From: Pedobacter sp. HDW13
GTDB lineage: Bacteria; Bacteroidota; Bacteroidia; Sphingobacteriales; Sphingobacteriaceae
DNA: 64,000 nt
Assembly (NCBI RefSeq): GCF_011303555.1
Contig: NZ_CP049868.1
Span: forward strand, 6,200,001-6,264,000
Direction of reading: 5' to 3'
Shown here: piece after piece, positions 37,300-46,045 of the stretch
Layout: every line of letters starts with the position of its first letter
Numbering within the stretch: position 1 is the first letter of the stretch
Position numbers and translations under genes: made by a program
Notes under the pieces: model-generated
The model's input: the letters and a program-made list of their open reading frames with translations, nothing else
What the model was told of the DNA's origin: nothing
Databases searched by the model: none

Positions 37300-40200
37300 C
37301 TACACCAATTCCTCTAGTATCTCTTCAGTCTTTCCCCTACGCTTATAATCCATTAATGCCATATCAAAAGATTGGAGCAGTATTTTCCGCGTTTCTTTGC
37401 TTTTTCTATCATTTCCCCGGATAGAGTTGAAAGCACCCACAATGAACTTGGTGGTATCATCATCCTCCCTGAATACACCCCTATCTGGATCTACATCGGT
37501 CCTTTTTGCCATGGCCTTATGGAACAGTTCTACACAGATAAATGGCTCCCTGCCACACTGTGCGGTCAGGTACTTGATCAGATATGTACCCAACCTAAAT
37601 TCGGCCGAAGAAATGTAAGCCATTAGAAAATCAGAAACATCTTCGACTTTTAAGTGTTCCGCATGAACAAAACTGAGGTCCGAAACTAACGGCGACATGG
37701 GTTGTCCAATGCTGAAAAAAGCTTCCAATAAACTGAGTGATTTCCGCTTTGAACCATCATCATGATAAACATGCTTGATGATCAGGTTTAATAGCCAGTT
37801 ACCTGCATACTGATTTTTTTCTAGTGTGGTCAAAAGTAATTCCCCTGCCCCGACCCGATCATAAAGATGGGAAAAATACAGTATTGAAACCAGAAACTGG
37901 CTATCATCCCGCCCAAGATTCTTTGCATTTGCCAACTTTTCAAATATGGGATAAAGTCCCTTAAAATCGTGATTGCCCATATACTGTAGTGACCAGAGGG
38001 ATGATGCAAGCAAAAAAACATCATCCTCATCCACAAGTGTCTTTAGAAAAAGTTTATAGGAACGTTCCTGATCCAGATGATTTAGGCAGGCATATCGATA
38101 AAGAACGGCAGCTTTGGATTCTTTGGGGCCTTCTTTAAAAATCAGATTGAGAGCATTAAAAACCTGGTCGGCAAACCTTTTGTCCTTCACTTCGACAAGG
38201 CTTCTGGCCGCTCTTCCATGGATCGTATTAATACCTCTGGTAACCAAGCCGCCAATATCAGTTTCAGCTTCGTTAGCTTCAAATTCTTTTTCTTTAACAT
38301 CAAAAGCAGCTTCAACAAGAAGATCAATGAGTTCCTGATCTTCTTCCTCTCCCCCGACCAAATTACCCGCTATATCGGCGCATGCCCAAAACCATCCATC
38401 GTAATTGCTTTCTGCGATAACCTTTTTAAGCAAATAAATACAGCGTTGACGATCCGTTTCCTGTTCACTAAGTCCTAAAAGTCCCGAAATAGCGTACTGA
38501 ACTGGAATAGAAGTATCCGATATTACCGTTTCTATGATATCGAAAATCATTTCGGAAGAACAAGACTTCACTGCATCCCTAAATCCCCAGGTATGCTCTT
38601 CTAAACCACCTTTCAAATAGTCGCCTGAAAACGGATCGCGCTCACTTGCGTATTTCCTGAACGATTTAATCCATTCTTTTTTAGTCATATTCTGGTAGGC
38701 CTTAGCTGGAAGGGGGCGTGTGACCATGCCCGCCATCACACTTCCCAGATTAGAAGTGTCCTTATAGCCTACAAATTTTCGTTCTAACTCCAGAAATGAC
38801 CTTTTTAGTAAAGTATCGGCAAAAACCCTTTCCCGCGGCAGGCGGCAGAGATAAACATATTTACTTAGTCCAAATTTCCCCCTGCGCACCGGCTTGTCCC
38901 AACCTTTGTCAATCCAAATCTCATCTCCAACCTTCAGATTAAGTATTGCATTGCAAATATAATCCTGCATTTCAACACCTAGCAAAGGAAATGCAGACTC
39001 TAGTAATTCCCGATATTCTACACCAAAATCATCTCTTAGTTTTATATGACCACATTCCTGCAGATAAAGGAACAGGTTGTAAACCACTGATTGAAATTCC
39101 CCTTCATTGGATTTCAAAGCAAATATGATCAGTCTCAGCACAGCTTTTTGCTTCGATCTACCATGCTTTTTCACAAAAGCTAAGAATTCCGGATCATTTT
39201 TCGCAGCAGCTCTCCGCAGACAGATTGCCAGGAGCCTATAAAGAAACTCTCGGCTATCAAGATGTTCCTCCTCCCTTAAATCGATTCGGTCAAATGTATA
39301 GTCACTGATCAATGTATCATTGAGTATATTTCTTTTATTGAACTTTGCCGAAACGGTTACAAATAATAAATCAATTAGCTTTTCCGGCGCTATTCCCGCT
39401 AATTTTTTGAGTACAGATTCACGTTCCCTCTGCTCGCCGTTCTCGACCGTCTTTCTGGTGCTAATCAGAAACTGCATTTTGTCGATAACCACCTGGGGAT
39501 GGGTTTTAGCCATTTTTTCCAGCACAGAATAAAAACCGAACTGATCTTTGTTTATAAAATCCTCACACCTCCCCAACAGTTGCAATGCCCCTGGATGTTC
39601 CCAAAGATTTAGTCCAAAAGCTAAATTTCTTAAAAGGGCCTGATCAGTAACCCTTTCTGCAAAATCCCAAGCCAGTGGATTGCTGTTGTTCATATGGGCT
39701 ATCAACAGGCGCGTGGCAGCCCAATGGGCAAAGCCAAACTGAGCCTCCCATTCCAGGGGATCCTCATCCAGATCTTCAAAAAGATGCGCTTTTTTCTCAA
39801 GAGGTGTAGTTAGTAGGTCAAGCGATCCCCGCACCAACAGTTCATCAAACCAGACTACAGATCTCACCTGCTGAAAAAAAAGGCCACTGAGTAAAAACGA
39901 TTTCGACAGGCATCCCTCTATCAAATCAACCTCGCTTTTTTCCGGTGATTCGAGTGAAGCGAGCGTTAAAAGCGACATATGCCGGAAATGGAAGAAGATT
40001 TCCTTATCGTTTAAAAGTTTGGAAAGAATACTAATATAACTTTCGAAATCAAAATCCCTGAGATAGCCCATGATCATTTTTACTGCCGAACGAACAAATA
40101 TGCTCTGCTCCTGCAACTTGATGTAACTGATCAAATCATCACCCTTCTCTACAAACCGTTTGGCAAATACAAAATCATAGAAAGTCTGATGAAAGAACTG

Positions 40201-41877
40201 GATCTGCTGTCCCTCCCGTTTTAAAAGGCGCTGGCTTTCCAGAAAACTGATTTCCCTACTATCTTCTTCAAACAGATGTACGTTCAATGAAATACGCTGC
40301 GCCTTGAACATTTCTTTGGCTATCTTGTAGAGCAGTTTCTTTACCCTTTTGATTTCCAGCCCTGAATTGGCAGGAATGGAAAGTACTTTTTGTCGCCATA
40401 GCTCCGTATACAGCCCTTGTATCGAAATGATACTCTCATCAGTTGGCAACGCATCCGCAATCCTGGAGAAAACATTAAGGTGGTTGGGAGTACACAGGAG
40501 CTCCATTAACTTTACAGAGACCCGTTCACGGAAAACTCCGATTTTCTTCAGCTGTTCCAATACCTGCTCTTTGGCGAGTGGCTTTACAGAAATCGTCTTG
40601 ATATTTTTATACTGCCTTAGTGATGGGTCATAGTAAAGGTCAAAAAAGCGTACCGAAAAAACTATCCTTACACTGGCATCGTGAGCATAATTATCGATCA
40701 GAGATTTATAAACCGTTAAAAAGTTACGGTCAGAGGACATGGTTTGTGAGAGTGCGTCGATCTGATCGATAATGATTACAGTATTCACAAAACGCTGTTT
40801 ACACTGTTCAATGAAGTCAAACAGAGGGAGTGAAATCCCAATCAGTCCCTGAAGCTGGGGAAGACTTGCCGCGTATAATCGGTCTGCTTTTAAACCCAGT
40901 ACCGCAATACCCTCTACCTTGAGCTGCTCATAAAGGTCTTTTAAAATCACGGTCTTTCCCATTCCGGCATTTCCTGCCAATACACACAAATTAAGCTCAT
41001 TCCCGAACTTGTCCTTTTCCGGCACAGTTTTAATCCATTGTAATAATTCCGCTGTTTCCGATCTTGGGATATGCGAATCAGGAATATCATCGAATTCATT
41101 GCGTTGATGGGAAAGCGCAGAAGAGCCGCGACTAAGTTCCTCCCTAATCCCTGATTCGTTCAGTTCCCGATTAAAATAGCCTGAAAAATCCGATCTCAAA
41201 GCTTCAATCTCAGCATTATCAGTAACGGTTCGAACCTCAAAAAAGAGTGAGATCAAATGCCTGCACTCCTGCTCCATCAGGTAAGCATCTAAATCCTGGG
41301 AATGGATTTTAAGGACTTTTATCTGTTTCAATATATCTTTGACCTTACCATCAACATCCGCAATTTTCAAATCGCTGAGCGTCGGATTTAGTAAAAGCTT
41401 TTGCATCCAGTTGTTCAGGTCCGGCTCCTGACAGATTCTGATATTGAATTCATCAATCAAATCGCTACAGTCCCTGACAAAACCACCAGTAGCTGCTATG
41501 TAGTATGTAAAATCTCTGGCATCTGGAATTAACTGGGGTTCTAGCAGGCTATAGAGTACGTATTTAACTATTTCTTCTCCGAAATCTGTTTTACTGATAC
41601 TCTTCTGATATTTCTTGCACTGTATCATGCCCTTTAGGATGCCATGCTGAAACAGCGCACAGTCCCTTCCCATATCTCTGACTCCTGACATCAGGCTTAC
41701 TTTATCAAAACCAGATAAAGTTCCTTTAGTTATTTTGGCTTCAAAAATACTATAAACAAGCTCCTCCAGCCTTCTTGGATCTGCAATATCACGGTAAGGA
41801 AAACCTTTATTGGCAATAGCGGCTGGATTATCGATTCCTTTTGAAATGAGTGGCGAAATAAATTCTATTATTGGCAT
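37300..41877 (-). CDS. nuclease-STAND NTPase (Avs-like) defence protein
   Basis: A 1525 aa protein. Start at 41877 (MPIIEFISPLI); the 62 codons upstream lack natural composition. The N-terminus resembles Mrr-type PD-(D/E)xK nucleases: RDMGRDCALFQHGILKGMIQCKKY gives Asp72 and the Q-x-K at 86-88. A STAND-type P-loop ATPase follows, with Walker A GNAGMGKT at 302-309 and Walker B TVIIIDQIDAL at about 365-375. The remaining about 950 residues are helical repeats (HEAT/TPR-like) that would form the sensor. Effector-STAND-sensor order matches antiviral STAND (Avs) proteins, which detect phage proteins and then degrade DNA. The specific phage target is unknown. Followed by a hypothetical gene. Confidence 0.8.
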   Translation of the reverse strand: MPIIEFISPLISKGIDNPAAIANKGFPYRDIADPRRLEELVYSIFEAKITKGTLSGFDKVSLMSGVRDMGRDCALFQHGILKGMIQCKKYQKSISKTDFGEEIVKYVLYSLLEPQLIPDARDFTYYIAATGGFVRDCSDLIDEFNIRICQEPDLNNWMQKLLLNPTLSDLKIADVDGKVKDILKQIKVLKIHSQDLDAYLMEQECRHLISLFFEVRTVTDNAEIEALRSDFSGYFNRELNESGIREELSRGSSALSHQRNEFDDIPDSHIPRSETAELLQWIKTVPEKDKFGNELNLCVLAGNAGMGKTVILKDLYEQLKVEGIAVLGLKADRLYAASLPQLQGLIGISLPLFDFIEQCKQRFVNTVIIIDQIDALSQTMSSDRNFLTVYKSLIDNYAHDASVRIVFSVRFFDLYYDPSLRQYKNIKTISVKPLAKEQVLEQLKKIGVFRERVSVKLMELLCTPNHLNVFSRIADALPTDESIISIQGLYTELWRQKVLSIPANSGLEIKRVKKLLYKIAKEMFKAQRISLNVHLFEEDSREISFLESQRLLKREGQQIQFFHQTFYDFVFAKRFVEKGDDLISYIKLQEQSIFVRSAVKMIMGYLRDFDFESYISILSKLLNDKEIFFHFRHMSLLTLASLESPEKSEVDLIEGCLSKSFLLSGLFFQQVRSVVWFDELLVRGSLDLLTTPLEKKAHLFEDLDEDPLEWEAQFGFAHWAATRLLIAHMNNSNPLAWDFAERVTDQALLRNLAFGLNLWEHPGALQLLGRCEDFINKDQFGFYSVLEKMAKTHPQVVIDKMQFLISTRKTVENGEQRERESVLKKLAGIAPEKLIDLLFVTVSAKFNKRNILNDTLISDYTFDRIDLREEEHLDSREFLYRLLAICLRRAAAKNDPEFLAFVKKHGRSKQKAVLRLIIFALKSNEGEFQSVVYNLFLYLQECGHIKLRDDFGVEYRELLESAFPLLGVEMQDYICNAILNLKVGDEIWIDKGWDKPVRRGKFGLSKYVYLCRLPRERVFADTLLKRSFLELERKFVGYKDTSNLGSVMAGMVTRPLPAKAYQNMTKKEWIKSFRKYASERDPFSGDYLKGGLEEHTWGFRDAVKSCSSEMIFDIIETVISDTSIPVQYAISGLLGLSEQETDRQRCIYLLKKVIAESNYDGWFWACADIAGNLVGGEEEDQELIDLLVEAAFDVKEKEFEANEAETDIGGLVTRGINTIHGRAARSLVEVKDKRFADQVFNALNLIFKEGPKESKAAVLYRYACLNHLDQERSYKLFLKTLVDEDDVFLLASSLWSLQYMGNHDFKGLYPIFEKLANAKNLGRDDSQFLVSILYFSHLYDRVGAGELLLTTLEKNQYAGNWLLNLIIKHVYHDDGSKRKSLSLLEAFFSIGQPMSPLVSDLSFVHAEHLKVEDVSDFLMAYISSAEFRLGTYLIKYLTAQCGREPFICVELFHKAMAKRTDVDPDRGVFREDDDTTKFIVGAFNSIRGNDRKSKETRKILLQSFDMALMDYKRRGKTEEILEELV

Positions 41878-42069
41878 ATTTTTGGTCCCTTGATACCACT
41901 CCAAGCCTAAACAGAGAGCGTTTGCTAAGTTAAAGATTGTCGACTTAAAAGTAAAAAGCCCAAACCGGTTTGCGATCCAAAAATCTGATGCGAATGGACA
42001 ACGTTTTAAAATCACACAGCAGCTTTGTGGTAAACGAAGTGAAGCGGAAGCTGAATTATCCACTACGTT

Positions 42070-42113
42070 AAAACGCCCTTAGGATAATCAAAAGATTACC
42101 CTAAGGGCGTTTT
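42070..42113. terminator. bidirectional hairpin terminator
   Basis: A perfect 14-bp stem, AAAACGCCCTTAGG (42070-42083) and CCTAAGGGCGTTTT (42100-42113). The inner bases partly pair too. Read on the minus strand it ends the gene at 42132-42932 (19 bases after its stop) and isolates it from the STAND gene. Confidence 0.85.
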
Positions 42114-42131
42114 TGAACTTGAATGAAGCTA

Positions 42132-42932
42132 TTACTTAAGTGCAGCCGCAGCCTGCTCGTCAGCCTGGACTGCAAGCCCAATAACATAATTGACCAAGAA
42201 GGCATCAACCAAAGAAAGCGCGTAATCACGACCGATTGGCAACATATCTGGTGTCAAAAGCTCTTCATCAATATATTTTTCCGCATTCCATAATTTACGG
42301 GTCAATTGAGGATTTTCTGCTTCTATCCTATCTAAAACATCCTCAAATTTCGCGTTTGCTACTTCAATAAATTCGTTACGATCCGCCCCAACCAATGGCA
42401 AGGCAGAAATTTGTACAGTAGTTTTCATTTTCTCTTCTATTTTTTTTGGTTTTATAATTTGATTTTCATTTGATGGTTTTTCCATCCTGACCAAACGATA
42501 ATCAAAAACATAAGTGTCATGACCATCTACATCGGCAAAAACCTGCTTGAAAATATCAAGTTTATACTCATCATCTAATATTACATTGTTTTCATTTTCT
42601 ATATCCGTGAAATAATCAACCCACTCTTCATAGCTGATTTTGTGTTGGTTATCAAATAGCAGCCTGGCTAATTCCAATGCAGGCATGGAAGCCTTTAGCA
42701 TTTCCGTCCATTTTTTGAATCCAACCAATTTCGCAATAATGTGCTGTGCATTCATCAGGGTAAAACTACCTTCATCAATATCGAAGTCGGTAACCAGTGC
42801 ATCTACATCGAAAAATTTTGGCGTATACTCAAATAAATGATTGCCTAACGATGGATCAAAATAAGGTTTTTGGGTTTTGAAATCTTTGTATAGATTTTTT
42901 GCCTGGAGTTTGAAGTACTCAATAGTTTTCAT
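42132..42932 (-). CDS. conserved hypothetical protein of Bacteroidota
   Basis: A 266 aa acidic soluble protein. The N-terminal half (IEYFKLQAKNLYKDFKTQ, then FDVDALVTDFDIDE and TLMNAQHIIAKLVGFKKW) belongs to a hypothetical family that I recall from many Bacteroidota genomes. It is often near mobile or defence DNA and has no known function. Starts at the ATG at 42932 and ends 19 bases before a strong terminator. Monocistronic. The function is not inferred. Confidence 0.75.
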   Translation of the reverse strand: MKTIEYFKLQAKNLYKDFKTQKPYFDPSLGNHLFEYTPKFFDVDALVTDFDIDEGSFTLMNAQHIIAKLVGFKKWTEMLKASMPALELARLLFDNQHKISYEEWVDYFTDIENENNVILDDEYKLDIFKQVFADVDGHDTYVFDYRLVRMEKPSNENQIIKPKKIEEKMKTTVQISALPLVGADRNEFIEVANAKFEDVLDRIEAENPQLTRKLWNAEKYIDEELLTPDMLPIGRDYALSLVDAFLVNYVIGLAVQADEQAAAALK

Positions 42933-43357
42933 AATACAATCCTTTTGTACCAGCTTAATTATCCTTTTTTTTGCGTTCGTAATCTTGTGTGGATAATAAG
43001 CAAGTAGGTTTGCATTATTAAACTATTGGCTGATGAAATCTTTGCACGAACGGGCATGCTTGCCAACAAGCATACACAATTATAGAGATAAAAATTCTCA
43101 ATTCCAATACCTGAAGCAAATTTATAAAATCGCTTTACAAAAGAATATAATCCTCCCTTTGGCCCTCGGTCATTTCAACCCTTATGATGAAATCAGCAAA
43201 TTTTATCTATTGGGTAGCGGATGTAGAGTTTTACGTCCTTCAATACGCGCAAAAGGCTACGTTCAAATCGGTGGTAATTCGGCAATAGTCCGGCTATTCT
43301 TGTATCTGGTACAGACCTAACTTAGCGCTTATTATTTAATTACATAATATAAATAAT
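42933..43357. other. gap without a supported gene
   Basis: About 425 bases between divergent genes. A 95-codon plus-strand frame (43033-43320) exists, but it has no recognisable motif, a Lys/Ile-rich composition and no neighbour coupling, so I do not call it. No repeat or RNA gene recognised. Confidence 0.4.
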
Positions 43358-43609
43358 ATGGATGCAATACTGCGCCTTAACTCCGGGAACATGATTGAAA
43401 CACTTTTTTTGAACTTAGAACATATTTATTTGAGCATAATCTTTCTCTGTATAGCCTTACTACTAATAATGGGTTTCGCCGCTTATCTATATAAAGGAAG
43501 CATAAAACCAAATGAAAAGAAATCGATGGTATTCAAGTTTTGGCTATTCAGCTTTACAATCAGCCATAAAAAAAATAAGGACTTGGATGATGAAACTACA
43601 GAAGACTAA
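43358..43609 (+). CDS. small single-helix membrane protein
   Basis: A frame of 83 aa, or 72 aa if the ATG at 43391 is used. One clear transmembrane helix lies at about residues 24-46 (YLSIIFLCIALLLIMGFAAYLY), followed by a charged Lys-rich then acidic tail (KKNKDLDDETTED). No family recognised. It is convergent with the gene at 43616, 6 bases away. Small membrane proteins are common accessory or effector parts in defence regions, but nothing ties this one to a system. Confidence 0.5.
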   Translation: MDAILRLNSGNMIETLFLNLEHIYLSIIFLCIALLLIMGFAAYLYKGSIKPNEKKSMVFKFWLFSFTISHKKNKDLDDETTED

Positions 43610-43615
43610 CTCATT

Positions 43616-44395
43616 TTATAACTCTATAAACCTTTCAATTTCCTCAGAAAGGGCAATCTTCAAGTGACAGCTTAAAACGAAAAATATTTTTTTTATCTTC
43701 TCAGAAGCTGGTGTTTTTTTGATCAATGGGAATCCTCTTTCCCTAAGATCATCGGCCTTGAGGAAATCCTTGGTGTTATTATTGAATTTAAGCGACCAAA
43801 ATTGTTCAAAATAAGGGATCAACTGAAAATTATAAAATGAAGTTATCGTGTTTTTGAAAGTAGCATCTAAAGTTACCAGATTAGCAAGTTGGAGATCTGC
43901 CGCTTTTGACGAGTCTGAAAAAGTGCTTAATAAAAAACAAGCAATAACATAGATGAAATCTTTATTGGCACTTTCTTGCTTATTATGCATCTCTATAAAT
44001 TCAGGATAATCCAAGCCATCAAGCATAATTTTTTCAAAAATCGATTTAGCGTAATTGAACTCATTAAGGTCTACCACATTGTATTTTCCGGGGTCAAATA
44101 AGCTATCAATGCTAGTCTGATAGTATTCTTTTTTTAGATCACCGCTCAAAATTCTTAACGAAAAGTCTAGCGACACAGGAAAAAGGATATATAAGTACAC
44201 TGCAAGATCATCATTGAGCGATCTTGATGACCGGGCTTGCTTAATAAATTCTGCCTGTTCTTTACCGGCATCGCCCTCCTTCACTTTCTTTTCAGCTCCC
44301 AGATAAAATTGTTGAACCTCGGCGAGCATGTTGTACCCCTGCAAATACCTCCTATCGCTTATCGGGTAAAAAACAAACTTTTGGATTAAAGCCAA
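43616..44395 (-). CDS. hypothetical helical protein at a recombination junction
   Basis: A 259 aa soluble, helical, charged protein with no recognised motif. The ATG at 44395 abuts the truncated subtilase fragment that reads the other way, so these genes meet back-to-back at the break point with almost no intergenic DNA. A later ATG (44329, MLAEVQQFYLG) would leave about 70 bases for a promoter and is equally plausible. Function unknown; it may have arrived with the rearrangement. Confidence 0.65.
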   Translation of the reverse strand: MALIQKFVFYPISDRRYLQGYNMLAEVQQFYLGAEKKVKEGDAGKEQAEFIKQARSSRSLNDDLAVYLYILFPVSLDFSLRILSGDLKKEYYQTSIDSLFDPGKYNVVDLNEFNYAKSIFEKIMLDGLDYPEFIEMHNKQESANKDFIYVIACFLLSTFSDSSKAADLQLANLVTLDATFKNTITSFYNFQLIPYFEQFWSLKFNNNTKDFLKADDLRERGFPLIKKTPASEKIKKIFFVLSCHLKIALSEEIERFIEL

Positions 44396-44396
44396 A

Positions 44397-45167
44397 AATT
44401 TTGGTTCATCCCTTGCCCATCTCCAAAAACTCTTTCCGGATGAACACGTACTTTTTTACAAAGCACTGCTTATTCAATCGGCTAGACTGCCCGAATTGGT
44501 CTGGAATAATCCCCAAGAAAGACATCTACGCCACATGGGCTATGGCATCCCAAGTTTGGATCGTGCAATTGACAATAACCCTCACCGTATTACCTTCACC
44601 GAAACCGGAAAAATTGCTCCTAAAAAAGCCAAAATATTTTCAGTTAAAGTACCTGATGAAATGCGTGGGCAGGGTGACGCTTTTGATATCTTAATAGAAG
44701 TATCCCTGTGTTACACTGCCGAACCCAGAAGAACCAGAAAGGCAATTAGATCATACCTTTCGACATGGCTCACCTGGGAATCCAGTAAATTGGGCCAAAG
44801 TTCACAGGCATTCCATACCGACGTATTAAAAGAAATGGAGGAAAACGACTGGGATCAGGACCTTGATGAGCCGATTGATCCCCATTCGATCAAATGGTCA
44901 ATCTGGAGCAATAGTCAATGGGGAAAAATCAAAGGAGCTAGAAGACAAGCTAGTGCCAACCAGAAAGATTGGGTTGTATTAAAATCATTCGATTTGCCAC
45001 CAGAGCTTTCATTTGCCGTAATCGGCCATAAGGGATGGGAAAACGATCTTGAGCAGGAAGTTCCCTACGCCTTTGTAGTTAGCTTTGAGATTCTGAATGC
45101 CGAAATTGAAATTTACGAAATCATGCAGCGCGTGAATATTGAGATTCCGATTCAGGCAACCGTATAG
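44397..45167 (+). pseudogene. C-terminal remnant of an S8 (subtilisin-like) peptidase
   Basis: The plus frame is open from about 44370. From 44400 it reads FGSSLAHLQKLFPDEHVL, then LLIQSARLPELVW and HMGYGIPSLDRAID. This is the catalytic-Ser motif (G-T/S-S-x-A) and the helices after it in subtilases, followed by the about 200-residue C-terminal beta domain seen in S8 peptidases of defence islands. The Asp and His of the triad and all of the N-terminal catalytic domain are missing; an in-frame stop lies at 44367. Any translation from 44496 (MVWNNPQ) gives a non-catalytic fragment. Followed 30 bases later by a membrane protein. Confidence 0.7.
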
Positions 45168-45197
45168 AATTTGTAGAACTTATGAATATCTGAATTT

Positions 45198-45773
45198 ATG
45201 GAAAATGACACTTGGAATATTTCGGCCGAAAACACCGCAAATATCGATAAAGATATTGCCACCTACATTATAGAACAAGCGGAGAAGTCACTAAAGTATT
45301 CCATCGAGGTTGCAGACAAGACCACTGCAAAATCAATAACGCTACTTTTGATCTTATTACCCGCAACCTCCACAATCGTAGGTTTTCTCGTAAACGCACT
45401 TAAACAGAACAAGGGCCTGCTTACAGCCGAAACCTTACTTTTGATGTATTTCCTTCTGGTCTGTATCATATCGATCATTTTTGTTGTAAAACTGATGCTG
45501 CCCCGTAATACAATGGCCCCTGGACGGGATCCCAAGCAATTAATTATCGATGAACTTCTGCAACGAGTGGAATATACAAGCGAGCAGAAGTTACTAGCTT
45601 ATAAAATTAATGAGATCAAGAATTTCCAGCATAAAATAACATACAACCGTAAACAAAACAATGCGCGGATACTCCGTTTTAAATACATATTAATCTACAC
45701 AGGACTCACCGCAATTATGGGGCTACTGACCTATATATCTATCGTATATCTTTTGGCTGTTCACCTGTTGTAG
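45198..45773 (+). CDS. membrane protein with three transmembrane helices
   Basis: A 191 aa protein. Hydrophobic helices lie at about 46-65 (ITLLLILLPATSTIVGFLV), 78-98 (LLLMYFLLVCIISIIFVV) and 163-188. A cytosolic loop of about 60 charged residues separates the second and third. The overall plan resembles SLATT or Pycsar-type membrane effectors, though I see no diagnostic motif. It follows the subtilase remnant by 30 bases on the same strand and precedes the SIR2 gene by 272 bases, so it may be a surviving partner of the broken peptidase. Confidence 0.7.
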   Translation: MENDTWNISAENTANIDKDIATYIIEQAEKSLKYSIEVADKTTAKSITLLLILLPATSTIVGFLVNALKQNKGLLTAETLLLMYFLLVCIISIIFVVKLMLPRNTMAPGRDPKQLIIDELLQRVEYTSEQKLLAYKINEIKNFQHKITYNRKQNNARILRFKYILIYTGLTAIMGLLTYISIVYLLAVHLL

Positions 45774-46045
45774 GCTGTGGGGAATCTACCGGTATCTCCG
45801 AATAATCAATTGGATCTATCATGTTTATATCTTTATTTGAAAGTAAAGATATAAACTCCAGTTTATTTTCTGTTACCTGCGATCATTTTTTTCTGAATCG
45901 ACTTTGCGATCTGGTCACAATCAACTTCCTCGTCCCGAATTGGTATATCATGCGATATTCGCCTCCAATACAGGCTTATTCCAAATGGCAACAATATTAA
46001 ATTATATCCCTAATTTAGCATCTTTAACCTCTCATTTTAACAACA

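Noticed and set aside
43033..43320. 95-codon plus-strand frame
   Set aside because: No motif, no coupling to a neighbour and unlikely residue composition; left as gap.
44401..44694. 97-codon plus-strand frame
   Set aside because: Out-of-frame shadow of the subtilase remnant, which has clear family motifs.
44397..45167. Functional S8 anti-phage peptidase system with an AAA ATPase
   Set aside because: The Asp and His of the triad are missing and no partner ATPase gene is adjacent.
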